Of a stretch of 64,000 nucleotides of DNA, positions 35,747 through 47,300 are shown piece after piece; the first letter of the stretch is position 1; each line of letters opens with the position of its first letter. The DNA is from Anaeramoeba ignava. Taxonomy: Eukaryota; Metamonada; Anaeramoebidae. The position numbers were made by a program, and so were the translations under genes. Below the pieces are notes generated by a model. That model had not been told where the DNA came from. It saw nothing but the letters and a program-made list of their open reading frames with translations, and searched no databases. The stretch covers positions 62,001 through 126,000 of the forward strand of contig JAPDFW010000104.1 in the NCBI GenBank assembly GCA_028826165.1, in the 5' to 3' direction.

Positions 35747-35817
35747 TCGGGTGTGGTGCAATGGTAGCACACAGGTCTCTCACACCTGAAATCCGGGTTC
35801 AATTCCCGGCATCCGAG
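35747..35817 (+). tRNA. tRNA-Glu (anticodon CTC)
   Basis: The cloverleaf is complete. The acceptor TCGGGTG pairs with CATCCGA (one G-T). The D stem is GTGC/GCAC with loop AATGGTA. The anticodon stem CAGGT/ACCTG holds loop CTCTCAC (anticodon CTC). The T stem CCGGG/CCCGG has loop TTCAATT. It is 71 nt with discriminator G and no intron or encoded CCA. The B box GGTTCAATTCC is present, and T runs right after the gene fit a Pol III terminator. The left end is 42 bp from satellite B. Confidence 0.97.
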
Positions 35818-37489
35818 TTTTATTTTTTTTATTTTTTTATTTTTTTTTATTTTTTTTTGTTTAATTAATAAATCAAATAAATTTGGATTTGTTTGATTTA
35901 ATTGAAAATAATCAATTCCAATTTTAATTTCATCAATTATTTCTTGTGTAATTTTAATTCCATCTTTAATTTGATTTGAATAAATCCAATATTCAAATAT
36001 TTGAAATGATTTATTACTTAATTCACTATAATCTGTAACTTTATTAGAAGTATCTTCTGTTACAGATAAAAACATTCCTCGATATAATTCACTTCTCATT
36101 ATTAATATTAATTTAGGAAATTTATATTGTTTTTCTTTTCTTTCAATTATAAAATCTTTTTCATTTTCATTTAAATAAATTCTTTTCATTGTTTCTTCAA
36201 TTTTTTCATTTGAATTTATAATTTCTTTAATTTCAGAATATAATATTGGATTTATAATTCTGTTTGAATAAATCATTTCAAATATTTGATTTGATTCTTT
36301 AATTGATTTATTTGAAATAATTTCTTGAAGTTTTTCAATTTGATTTTCATTTTGATTTAATCTATATTTCAATATTAATTTATGAGCTTCAATTATTTCT
36401 CCATTTTCTGTTTTAAATGAAATATTGCAAAATTCTTTTCTTTCAAATAATTTTATCAAATCTTCTTCAAGATTGGAAAAAGAAGAAGGAGAATTATAAA
36501 GAAATGATCTATTATTTCCACAAAAAATATGATAATTGAAAATATTTTCATTAAATCTTAATTTAGGAAGTTCAATTTGAATTGGAATTAGTTGATATTT
36601 TGTATTTCCAGTTCCTAATTGACCTGAATTATTACTTCCAAATCCTATTAATTTTGAATTGTAAGTTAAAATCAAAGTATGAAAATATCCAACAGAAAAT
36701 TCAAGAATATTATCATTTTCAAATAAAGATGATTTGATTTCAGTAAATTCATAAGTATCTTCATTTTTGCCAAGTCCATTATTTTCATAATCTCCACATG
36801 AATAAAGTTTTCTTTTTGGATTTTCATTTTCATTTTCATTTTCAATTTCAATCAACATTATTGAATGAGAATATCCACATTTAATATCAATTATTTTACA
36901 TTTTGGAATATTTTGGATTTTGGTTAATTTATAGATTCTTTCTTCTTTTCTTAATTTTCCTAATCCAAGTTGACCATATTCATTATCTCCGCATCCAAAT
37001 AATTCTTGATTTGAATTTAAAAGAAAAACATGATTTGAAGAATTTCCTGAAAATATTTTAGAAACATTTTTCATCATTAAAATTGGTTTTTCTGTTTTTT
37101 TAAGTTTTTCAGAATCAAAACCAAGTTGACCATATTTATTTGAACCAATTCCATAAACATTTTGATTTTGAAGTTAATAAGTAAATTGAACTATCTCCAG
37201 AAACAATATCTTAAATTATTCTATCATTTGTATCTTCAATTAATGATGAAATATTGATAAATTCATTTGAATTAATATCTTTTCCTTTGGAGAATACATT
37301 TCCTTCTATTGTTAAAATAGCTTCATTTTGGAAACCAACAGTTACTTTTTGAATATTTTCTTCAATTTGGATTTTTGAAGGATTTTGATTTGAATCTTTT
37401 AAATATTCTATTGCTTTTCCATTTTTAAAAAGGAAAATTGTTCCCAAATAACCTGATGAAATTTGTTTAATTTGTTTTTCATTTTCATT

Positions 37490-37545
37490 TTCATTTTCAT
37501 TTTCATTTTCATTTTCATTTTCATTTTCATTTTCATTTTCAAATT
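37490..37545 (-). repeat. CATTTT hexanucleotide repeat in RCC1-BTB copy 1
   Basis: Ten or so tandem CATTTT units; on the minus strand they read as Glu-Asn. A frame slip occurs at the 5' edge of the run. Confidence 0.85.
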
Positions 37546-37628
37546 TGAATTGGTTTTGTTATTCCATTTGGTTCATTTTTAAAAAGTTTTGGTGAATAAT
37601 TTAAACCAAAAAATAAACAATCATTCAT

Positions 37629-37964
37629 TTTTAAAAAGAAAAAAATGAAAAAAATAATTTTGGAATTTTAATTTTATTTTTAATTTTAATTTTAATTTTA
37701 ATTTAAACCAAAAATAAAAATTTCATTTTAAAAAGAAATTTTTAAAAATTTAATTTTAATTTTAATTTTAATTTTAATTTTAATTTTAATTTTTAATTTA
37801 ATTTGAATTTTAAATTTTAATTTGAATTTTAATTTTAATTTTAATTTTAATTTTAATTTTAATTTTAATTTTTAATTTTAATTTTAATTTTAATTTTAAT
37901 TTTAAATTTTAATTTGAATTTTAATTTTAATTTTAATTTTGATTTTGTTTTTGATTTTAATTTC
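37629..37964. repeat. AATTTT-repeat spacer between the two RCC1-BTB copies
   Basis: This 336-bp spacer is mostly (TTTTAA)n and AATTTGAATTTT words, with a short TTTTTAAAAAGAAAAAAATG near copy 1. I see no gene in it. Confidence 0.8.
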
Positions 37965-39714
37965 TTATTTTTTTTGTTTTTGTTGATATTTAAATTGATC
38001 AACAATTAATGAAAATAAATTTGGTTTTGTTTGATTTAATTCAAAATAATCAATTCCAGTTTTAATTTCATCAATGATTTCTTGTGTAATTTGAATTTCA
38101 TTTTTAATTTGATTTGAATAAATCCAATATTCAAATATTTGAAATGATTTATTACTTAATTCACTATAATCTGTAACTTTATTTGATTTATCTTCTGTTA
38201 CAGATAAAAACATTCCTCGATATAATTCACTTCTCATTATTAATATTAATTTTAGGGAATTTATATTGTTTTTCTTTTCTTTCAATTATAAAATCTTTTT
38301 CATTTTCATTTAAATAAATTCTTTTCATTGTTTCTTCAATTTTTTCATTTGAATTTATAATTTCTTTAATTTCTGAATATAATTTTGGTTTTATAATTCT
38401 ATTTGAATAAATCATTTCAAATATTTGATTTGATTCTTTAATTGATTTTTTTGAAATAATTTCTTGAAGTTTTTCAATTTGATTTTGATCTTTTAATCTG
38501 TATTTTAATATTAATTTATGAGCTTCAATCTTTTCATTTGGATTTATTGTATCAAAAGAAATATCACAAAATTCTTTTCTTCTAAATAGTTTTATCAAAT
38601 CTTCTTGAAGACTTGAACAGAATTTATAATAGATAAAAGAGTTAAACAATCCACAATAAACATGATAATTGTGAATATCAAATATAACTTCTGGAACTTG
38701 TAAATCAATTGGTCTTATTTGATTTATAGTGTTTCCTGTTCCTAATTGGCAAAATGAATTATCTCCAAATCCTATCAGTTTATGATTACTTGTTAAAACC
38801 AAAGTATGATAACTTCCAACAGAAAATTCAAGAATATCATCATTTTCAAATAAAGGTGATTTAAGTTCAGTAAATTGAAAAGCACTATTAGGTTGATCAA
38901 GTCCATTATGTTGATAATGCCCACATTCATAAAGTTTTCTTGCTTTGTTGATATTTCCTTTTTTGTATTCTTCAATCAACATTACTGAATAATCATATCC
39001 AATTTGAATATCAATTATTTTGCCTTTTGGAATATTTTCGATTTGCTTAATTTCTTTGATTTCTCTTTCTTCTCTTTCTTCTAATCCAAGTTGTCCATAA
39101 AAATTATTTCCGCATCCAAATAATTCTTTATTTGAATTCAAAAGAAAAACCGAATCTGAATGGCTTCCTGAAAATATTTTAGAAACATTTTTCATCATAA
39201 AAATTGGTTTGTTTGATTGATTTGGAGATTCACAACCAAGTTGACCTGAATTATTTGAACCAATTCCATAAACAGTTTGATTTGAAGTTAATAAGTAAAT
39301 TGATTTAGCACCGCAAACAATATCTTTAATTATTCTATCATTTGGTTCATCAATTAATGATGAAATATTGGTATAATTTCTTGAATTAGTTGAATTTATA
39401 ATTTTTCCTTTTGCAAATACTTCTCCATTTGAAGTTAAAAATGAAATATTCCAATAACCAACTAGAACTTTTGAAATGTTTGAATTTGGAATTTGTTGAG
39501 GTTTTCTTGATTTCTGTGTGTATTCTATTGCTTTTCCATTTTCAAAAAGGAAAATTGTTGATAAATAACCTGATGAAATTTGTTTAAGCGTTGATTCGTT
39601 TTCTGGAAGATTAATTTGTATTGTTCTTGTGATTCTTTCTTGTTGATTTAATAATAGATTTGCAATAGTGTTTTGTCCACAAAACCAAATATCTTCTTTG
39701 GTTTGATTTTTCAT
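37965..39714 (-). CDS. RCC1-repeat/BTB protein, copy 2, one probable frameshift
   Basis: The start at 39714 gives MKNQTKEDIWFCGQNTIANL. RCC1-like repeats cover about residues 1-340, with GIGSNNSGQLG, FGCGNNFYGQLGLE and GFGDNSFCQLGTGN. BTB-like segments follow (EFCDISFDTINPNEKIEAHK and KDFIIERKEKQYKFPK, then SELYRGMFLSVTEDKSNKV). The frame breaks at 38250-38253, where this copy has T4 (A4 on the coding strand) and copy 1 has three. Removing one base restores the LILIMRSELYRGMF sequence seen in copy 1 and gives 582 residues. A seven-bladed beta-propeller plus BTB suggests a Cullin-3 adaptor or small-GTPase regulator, which is inferred from the domains. It is head-to-head with the purine permease. 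Confidence 0.82.
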
Positions 39715-39826
39715 TTTATTATTTTTAAAAAGAAAAAAAATGAAAAAAATGAAAAAAACATTTTTAATTTAATTTTTTCATTTTTTCATTGTTTTTTATT
39801 CTTTTTATTCGCGCTTTAAAAAAAAA
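39715..39826. promoter_or_regulatory. Divergent promoter spacer, RCC1-BTB copy 2 / purine permease
   Basis: A 112-bp spacer with AAAAAAAATGAAAAAAATGA on the left (a TTTTTTCA repeat for the minus-strand gene) and TTTTTTCATTTTTTCATTG toward the plus-strand gene. A rare TTCGCGC word sits 13-20 bp before the permease ATG. Regulatory role inferred. Confidence 0.42.
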
Positions 39827-42800
39827 ATGGCTTTTAATTTAAATTCAGATCCAAATGAGAAATTACTTTTTCCTGTTAATGATGGAGAATCTACTTCATC
39901 AGAAGATTTTTTAACTGAGAAAGAAATTGACCCAAAAAAGCAAAAAAAAATTAAAGCACAAATTTATCATGAACCAGAATATATTTCTCCTTATGATAAT
40001 GGATTATTACAAAAATTAGATATTTTTTTTCAAATATCAAAAAGAAAATCAAATTTTATTACAGAAATACTTGGCGGTTTAACAATGTTTTTTACAACAA
40101 TTTGTATTTTTCAAATTAAAATTAAAATCAAAATCAAAATTAAAATCAAAATTAAAATTAAAATTAAAATTAAAATTCAAAATCAAAATTAAAATCAAAA
40201 TCAAAATTAAAATCAAAATTCAAATTTAAAATCAAAATTAAAATTAAAATTAAAATTAAAATTAAAATCAAAATCAAAATTCAAATTTAAATTAAAATTA
40301 AAATTAAAATCAAAATCAAAATTAATATCAAAATTAAAATTAAAATTAAAATTAAAATTAAAATTAAAATCAAAATTAAAATAAAAATTAAAATTAAAAT
40401 TAAAATTAAAATTAAAATCAAAATTAAAATTAAAATTAAAATCAAAATTAAAATTGAAATCAAAATCAAAATTAAATTCAAAATTAAAATTAAAATTAAT
40501 TTATAAAATCAAAATTAAAATCAAATTTAAAATCAAAATTAAAATTAAAATTAAAATTAAAATTAAAATCAAAATCAAAATCAAAATCAAAATCAAAATC
40601 AAAATTAAAATCAAAATTAAAATTAAAATTAAAATTAAAATTAAAATTAAAATTAAAATCAAAATCAAAATTAAAATCAAAATTCAAATTAAAATTAAAA
40701 TTAAAAATTAAAATTAAAATTAAAATTAAAATTAAAATTAAAATCAAAATCAAAATCAAAATCAAAATCAAAATTAAAATTCAAAATTAAAAAAGATATA
40801 CTTAAAAAACAACCAGATGCTCTTCCAAAAGATATGGATCAATTATCTATTATTTGGGCAACTTGTCTTGGTGATTATATTAGATTTAATTCAATTTAAT
40901 TCAATTTTATTTAAAAATATTTTTTATTGAGAATAGTAAGTGGATTTGGTTCAATTGCTTTAGGAATTTTTTCAGGATTTCCTCTTGTTTTATCAATGGC
41001 TATTGGAGAAAATTTTTATTTTACTGAAACACTTTGCCATTATTTAGGATATTCTTGGGAAACAGCATTAAGTTTTCATTTTTTTGAAGGAATAATTTGT
41101 TTTATTGTTGCTGTACTTTATCTTTTAAAACAAATTAATCCATTTCAAAATTATTTATAAAATTAATTATAAAATTATTTATAAAATTAATTATAAAATT
41201 ATTTATAAAATTAATTATAAAATTAAATATAAAATTATTTATAAAATTAAATATAAAATTAATTATAAAATTATTTATAAAATTAATTATAAAATTATTT
41301 ATAAAATTATTTATAAAATTATTTATAAAATTAATTATAAAATTATTTATAAAATTAATTATAAAATTATTAATAAAATTATTTATAAAATTATTTATAA
41401 AATTAATTATAAAATTAATTATAAAATTAATTATAAAATTATTTATAAAATTATTTATAAAATTATTTATAAAATTAATTATAAAATTAAATATAAAATT
41501 ATTAATAAAATTAAATAGTTTTTAATTCCAAAATCAAATTTCATTTCAGCAATTCCTTCTTCATTTAGAATTGGATTATCTTATGGAGTAATTAAATATT
41601 CTTTTTTTAAAATAATATTTTAATCATTCATTTTGTTTTATATGTTTTTTATCTTTGAAGATTGGATTATTTCTTGGAAAACTTGGATTAGTTGATGTTT
41701 TACATTTAGATAGTTCATATGTATTTAAACCAAGTTATGAAGCATTACTTGGTATTTTAACACTTGTATTAGTTGTATTTGGAGTATCAAGAAAATATCG
41801 ATGGATTTTTGTAATTTCTGTTTTAGTTTGCACAATTTTTAGTATTATAATAAGAGCAAGTATTGATGATTTAAATATGGAAACTTGGAAATTCCCAAAT
41901 CTTTCAAAATCAGCATTCAAATTAAATTTCCATTGGAAAAATGCAATACCTTTATATTTTATTATATTTTTGGCTTTGGAAAATTTATTCAATGTTGTTT
42001 GTACAATTTTAACTGTTATTCAATTTGCTTTTTTGGATAAAATTCGATTTGATGCAAATGGATTTGAGAAATTAATTTCAAGTTCAAATACAAATAAATT
42101 TCGGAATATATTGGTTGTAAATGGATTTTTTGTGATTGTTGGAAGTCTTTTAGGAACAACACCAAATGTAGTTTATATTGAATCATCTGTTGCAGCAGCA
42201 GTTGGAGCAAGGTTAATTTTGATTTAATTTAATTTGGATTTAATTTGATTTTAATTTAATTTGAATTTGATTTAATTTGATTTTGATTAAATTTGGATTT
42301 AATTTTTGATTTAATTTTGATTTAATTTTGATTTAGATTTTGATTTAATTTGATTTAATTTTAAGTTTTAATTTAATTTAATTTAGTTTAATTTAATTTG
42401 TAATTTAATTTAATTTAATTTAATTTAATTTAATTTAATTTAATTTTTTGATTTGATTTTGATTTAATTTTAATTTTAATTTAATTTTAATTTAATTTAA
42501 TTTTAATTTGGATTTAATTTTTAATTTAATTTAATTTAATTTTAATTTAATTTTGGATTTAATTTTGATTTAATTTTGATTTAATTTGATTTAATTAATT
42601 TTAATTTAATTTTGATTTAATTTGATTTAGTTCAATTTAATTTGATTTAATTTTGATATAATTTGGATTTAATTTGATTTAATTTAATTTAATTTTGATT
42701 TAATTTGGATTTAATTTAAATTTGATTTAATTTAATTTAATTTTGATTTAATTTTGATTTAATTTTGATTTAATTTGATTTAATTTGGTTTAATTTTGAT

Positions 42801-44184
42801 TTAATTTGGATTTAATTTAATTTTATTTGATTTAATTTTGATTTAATTTTGATTTAATTTTGATTTAATTTTGATTTAATTTTAATTTGGATTTAATTTG
42901 GATTTAATTTAGATTTAATTTGGATTTAATTTAATTTAATTTTGATTTAATTTTGATTTAATTTAATTTTAGTTTAATTTAATTTGATTTAATTTAATTT
43001 AATTTTTAATTTAAATTTTATTTTGGATTTAATTTTGATTTAATTTTAATTTTAATTTAATTTGATTTAATTTTAATTTAATTTTTGATTTAATTTTTGA
43101 TTTAATTTAATTTTTTTAATTTAATTTAATTTAATTTTAATTTGATTTAATTTAATTTTATTTAATTTGGATTTGATTTAATTTAATTTGGATTTGATTT
43201 AATTTAATTTGATTTGATTTAATTTAATTTGGATTTAATTTTTTATTTTTGAATTTAATTTAATTTTTGATTTAATTTTAATTTATTTGATTTGGATTTA
43301 ATTTGGATTTAATTTTGATTTAATTTAATTTTAATTTAATTTAATTTAATTTAATTTAATTTAATTTAGTTTAGTTTAATTTAATTTGAATTTATTTTTA
43401 ATTTGAATTTATTTTTATTTTTATTTAATTTTGATTTAATTTGGATTTAATTTAATTTTGATTTAATTTAATTTGATTTGATTTTGATTTAATTTTGATT
43501 TAATTTTGATTTAATTTGATTTGATTTTGATTTAATTTAATTTGGATTTAATTTGATTTAGATTTGATTTAATTTTGATTTAATTTTGATTTAATTTTGA
43601 TTTAATTTTGATTTAATTTTTATTTAATTTTATTTTGATTTAATTTTGATTTAATTCAATTTGGATTTGATTTAATTTTGATTTAATTTAATTTAATTTT
43701 GATTTAATTTTGATTTAATTTTGATTTAAATTTGATTTAATTTTAATTTAATTTAATAGAACTGGATTTGCATCTGTTATTACAGGATTATTATTTCTTT
43801 TATCAGCATTATTTTATCCAATAATTTTATTAATTCCACCAGAAGCAACAGGAAGTCTTCTTTTATATACTAATATTTTAATTTTTACAATGCTAAAATG
43901 TAAATTGAAAAAAATTTTAATTGAAAAAATTTAATTAAAAAAATTTTAATTTTTTAGTTATGGAATTTGATAATATTATTGAAATAATTCCTGTTATTGT
44001 TTCTACTATTTTAATCCCAATTTTTTCAAGTATTACAAAAGGTGTTTCTTTTGGTTATTTAGTTCTTTTAATTTCTTTTATTTTTGGAAAGAATAAAAAA
44101 TGGAAAGAAATTAATTTAACAATGGCTGTTCTTGGTGTAATTGCTGCTTCTCAAATTTTTATTCCTAGATATTGGTTTGCTTAA
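39827..44184 (+). CDS. AzgA-type purine (adenine/guanine/hypoxanthine) permease, seven exons
   Basis: Seven exons join in frame: 39827-40103, 40796-40870, 40937-41112, 41519-41587, 41661-42211, 43760-43899 and 43958-44184, giving 504 residues. Family landmarks follow in order: a short acidic N-terminus; FFQISKRKSNFITEILGGLT then FFTTIYIL; LVSGFGSIALGIFSGFPLVL; GYSWETALSFHFFEGI; AIPSSFRIGLSYGIGLFLGK; LGTTPNVVYIESSVAAAVGA then RTG; and FDNIIEIIPVIVSTILIPIF near the end. AzgA (NCS2 branch) proteins are plasma-membrane purine/H+ symporters in fungi, plants and bacteria. Purine salvage by uptake would suit a protist that cannot make purines, but that is inference. Introns are 692, 66, 406, 73, 1548 and 58 nt; the three long ones are repeat-filled. 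Splice choices were fixed by frame and family alignment from memory. Confidence 0.88.
40104..40795 (+). repeat. AAAATT/AAAATC hexanucleotide expansion in permease intron 1
   Basis: Between donor GTATTT and acceptor AAAAAAG the 692 nt are almost wholly AAAATT and AAAATC units. Open frames through it are Ile-Lys artefacts. Confidence 0.9.
41113..41518 (+). repeat. ATAAAATTATTT/ATAAAATTAATT 12-nt expansion in permease intron 3
   Basis: The 406-nt intron starts GTACTT and ends AAATAG. Its body is a 12-nt tandem repeat with TTATTT and TTAATT variants in mixed order. Confidence 0.9.
42212..43759 (+). repeat. AATTTGATTTAA-type expansion in permease intron 5
   Basis: The 1548-nt intron starts GTTAAT and ends TTTAATAG. 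It consists of TTTAATTTTGATTTAATTTG words, with blocks of AATTT and TTTGGATTTAA. No coding exon is hidden in it: the flanking exons join exactly at the conserved Arg-Thr-Gly. Confidence 0.9.
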
Positions 44185-44377
44185 TTTTTTTTTTATAATT
44201 TTTTAAATTTGAATTTTGTTTAAATAAAAAAAAGCAAAAAAAAAAGTGGAATTAATGAATTAATTAATTGATTTTGTTTTTATTTGTTTTTTGTTTTTTT
44301 GCTTTTTTGTTTTTGTTTTGTTTTGTTTTGTTTTGTTTTGTTTGCTTAGCCAAAAACAAAAACAATAAAAAAGCAAA
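44185..44377. other. Spacer between convergent permease and p150Glued genes, with poly(T)GC and TTTTG words
   Basis: A 193-bp spacer holds AAAAAAAGCAAAAAAAAAAG, TTTTTTGCTTTTTTG, a (GTTTT)n run, and TTTGCTTAGCC facing AAAAAAGCAAA. The TTTTTGCTTTTT word recurs near other gene ends. It may be part of a 3'-end signal, which is inference. Confidence 0.4.
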
Positions 44378-47300
44378 TCACATTTTGAATTGAGAAGAAA
44401 ATAAATTTGAATCTTCAATAATTGAACGATGAATTGTAATTAATTGAGTTCTATCTAAAAAGATTTGTTTTTTGAGATTTTGTAAATTTTCCATTTTAGA
44501 AGAATCACTAATAGGAATTTTTAAAGAACCAAGAATCATTTGAGAATTTTGATTCATATTTTGGAAATCCAAACGAAGATTTGTATTTTTTTGATCATTA
44601 GAATTTTGATTTGAAATCAATTCATTTTGTAATTTTGAAAGTAAAGTATTTGATTTATGAAAAAGAGAAGATAAACGATTTTTCTGGATTTGGAAATGAG
44701 GAACAGAATGTTGCGAAGAAAGATTGATTACGCGCAATCCTGCAGTTGCATCACGAAGAGAATTGCGCATATTTTGAAGTTCTTTTTTTCTTGGATCAAT
44801 GGGAAGTTTTGATTGATTTAGAAGATAATCATTTGTTGATGAAAATGAAATTGAATGTAATTTAAGGATTTCTGCTTTTGCTTTCAACATTGAGTTTTTT
44901 TTGCGAAGATGATTTAATGCGCTTTTGAGAGCTGCGACGTCTTGTGAAGGAACTGAGGAATCAACAAAATTTGCATTCTCATCAGAAAGTATTTCTTGAT
45001 TTTCGGGATTAAGACTTGGATTTTTGGAAATGATGTGACGGAATTTTTTGTTTTGTTGATCAATTTCAATCAGTTGTTTTTCAAGACTTCCAATTTCTTC
45101 TTGATATGCTGAGCGTTGTTGTTTGTATTTTTCAATTTTGCGATCCAATTTGTCAACAAAAGAAGCTTTTTGGATTGCGTGATTTAATTTGCTTTCAATC
45201 ATTTCTTTGTAAAGTTCGTAATTCTTCAAATCTTCTTGTTTTGAAATTAATGATCGATTTAGTTCCAAATTCTCATTTATTAATGATTGCATTTGTGGTT
45301 GCAATCTTTCAAATTCTTGGAACATTTCTCTCGTTTTTTTGGCATGAACTTTCCATGCTTCTTCTTGTTCTTTGGGTGTTTGAGCTTGTGTTTTTTCTCC
45401 TCTTGAAAATTCATTGGAAAGTGAATTTAAATTTTGGACTATTCTTTGTGATACATCAATTAATTTTTCAGTTTCCGTTTTCTTTTTAATTTCCTTTTCA
45501 TCATTTTTATCATTTTCATCGTTATTATCATTATTATCGTTATTATCATTTTCATCTTCATCATCTTCATCATCTTCATCTTCATCATCATCTTCATTTG
45601 GAAATGCTGTTATAAAATCTTGAAATTTTTTTGTTACTTCTTCTGGTATTTGTTGTGTTGGTGCAAGTAAATCCATTTCATTATCAAAAATCTTTGCAAA
45701 TTCTTCAAAAAGTCTTGAAATTTTCATTGTATCAGAAACACATTTATCTAACTATTAAATCAAAGAAATAAAAATAAAATAAAATAAAATAAATAAAAGG
45801 TGAAGAATTTTTTTTAAATAACACGTGTTAATTTTTTTTTGAATAAACCAAAATAATTTTACCAAATTTTGGATTGAAGAAGTATGAGGAAGAATTGAGT
45901 TTTCTCCTTCTCTTAGAATTTTGCGAACAGATTTATTAATGTTGCTTTGAAATTCAATCAAAGAAAGAATGGAATCGATAAGTTGTTGTTGTTCAGGTAA
46001 GATATGTTGTGATGAATCAAGATTGGAAGTTTGTTTGGCACATTCTGCCAAATGAGAACGGTATCTGCGCAATACATGAGAAAGAGCCAAAGCGCCATTT
46101 GTGTTTGAAGAATGGATTGCATGGAATAAACGAAGAACTTGTAGCCATCCTGGAATTTGTTCATCAGGAAGAAAAATATCGATAATTTGCTTCATTCTGG
46201 AAAGAGAATCCGAAAGTGAAACAAGAGAATAATCAGGACGAATTTCGAGTTTTGTGAAAAGTTCAAGGAGTTTATCAATGATTTTCTCGGTGTAAAGAAT
46301 TTCTGAGAGACTTGATCCAAGTTTGGTGTATTTTTCAAGATCGTCTGTTGAAAGAGCAAGAGAATAAAGATCGCAAATGTATCGAAGAATTGCAAGAAGA
46401 TTTTCTAGTTTGACAGCGAATGCTGCGCTTTGTTCATCAAAGGCATCGCCTGCGCCGAGATTATCTGAAGCAAAAATCGCGTCAACAGCATCTGAAGGTG
46501 AAAAATTTTTATCAAGAAGTTCAACTAGCAAATCTCTTTTTGTTTGCAAACGCGAAATGAAACGAACAGTTTCAAAGGCTCGCGTGTCCGTTCGAAGAAG
46601 ATCTCCTGGAATGACTTTCTCTGTAAGAGATATTTGCATGTTGAGATCGTTTATTTTCACATTGAGAAGTTTTAATTCTGTTTCAAGTTGAGAATTGTTT
46701 CTCTCAACAGAAAGTGTTTTGAGTCTTAAAGACTCCATTGTTTGCTTCTCGTCTTGAACTTGCTCGAGTTGTTTTTCATGAATTGAGTGGGATTGCTGAA
46801 GAGAATCGGTTTCTTTTTGCAATTTCTGGGTTAATGATTGATATTGTCTTATTGCTTCTTCTCGTTGTTCAAGTTGTTTTTCAAGTTCTGTAATGCGTGA
46901 ATTTGCAGAGACTAAATCATCCTCTATTTGCGAGATCTCTTCTCTCAAATCTGTGATGATTGCTGATTGATCCTGTTCAAGAAGCTCAGAAATTTCTTTC
47001 AATTCTTCCATCTCTGCCAGAGAGTTTTTAAGCATTATAATTTTCTCTTCGTTTTCAAGATTCTTTTCGGATAAGTCTTCAATCATCATTTCGTTGTCTC
47101 GACTTTCATCAATTACCTTCTTGAACTCTTCATTTTCTTCAACGACAATTTCTAGTTGTTCTGTCAAGTTGTCAATTTCTTCTTGCAAATCTTTTATCAG
47201 TTCGTTTTCTGTTTCCAGAACCTCGATTCTTGCTTCTGCCTCGCTATTTTCTTGTTGTCGAAGCTCCTGAAGAGCAAGAATTGCCTCTTTCAGTTTCTGG

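Larger units (their letters stand above)
35737..37628 (-). pseudogene. RCC1-repeat/BTB protein, copy 1, disrupted
   Basis: This is a tandem paralogue of the gene at 37965-39714. It starts at 37628 (MNDCLFFGLNYSPKLF), then has a Glu-Asn repeat and RCC1-like blades (FGCGDNEYGQLGLG; GFGSNNSGQLGTGN). Two BTB-like segments follow (EFCNISF...EAHKLILKYR and KDFIIERKEKQYKFPKLILI). Relative to copy 2 it has four breaks: an extra base at about 37541; an AAA-to-TAA nonsense codon at 37211-37213; an extra A at about 37165-37172; and loss of the usual stop, so the frame reads through A-rich sequence and the antisense of the tRNA to 35737. The point nonsense change suggests real decay, though some indels may be sequence errors. 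RCC1-BTB proteins are often ubiquitin-ligase adaptors or GTPase regulators. Confidence 0.75.

Noticed and set aside
35747-35817. tRNA on the minus strand
   Set aside because: Only the plus strand gives a proper cloverleaf with A and B boxes; the minus-strand reading is the extended pseudogene frame.
5442-39714. Programmed ribosomal frameshifting as a general mechanism
   Set aside because: Shifts go in both directions, lie in varied sequence contexts, and cluster in homopolymers; error or mutation is simpler.
40104-40795. Open frames of Ile-Lys or Ile-Leu on both strands
   Set aside because: AAAATT/AAAATC repeat within permease intron 1; flanking exons join in frame without it.
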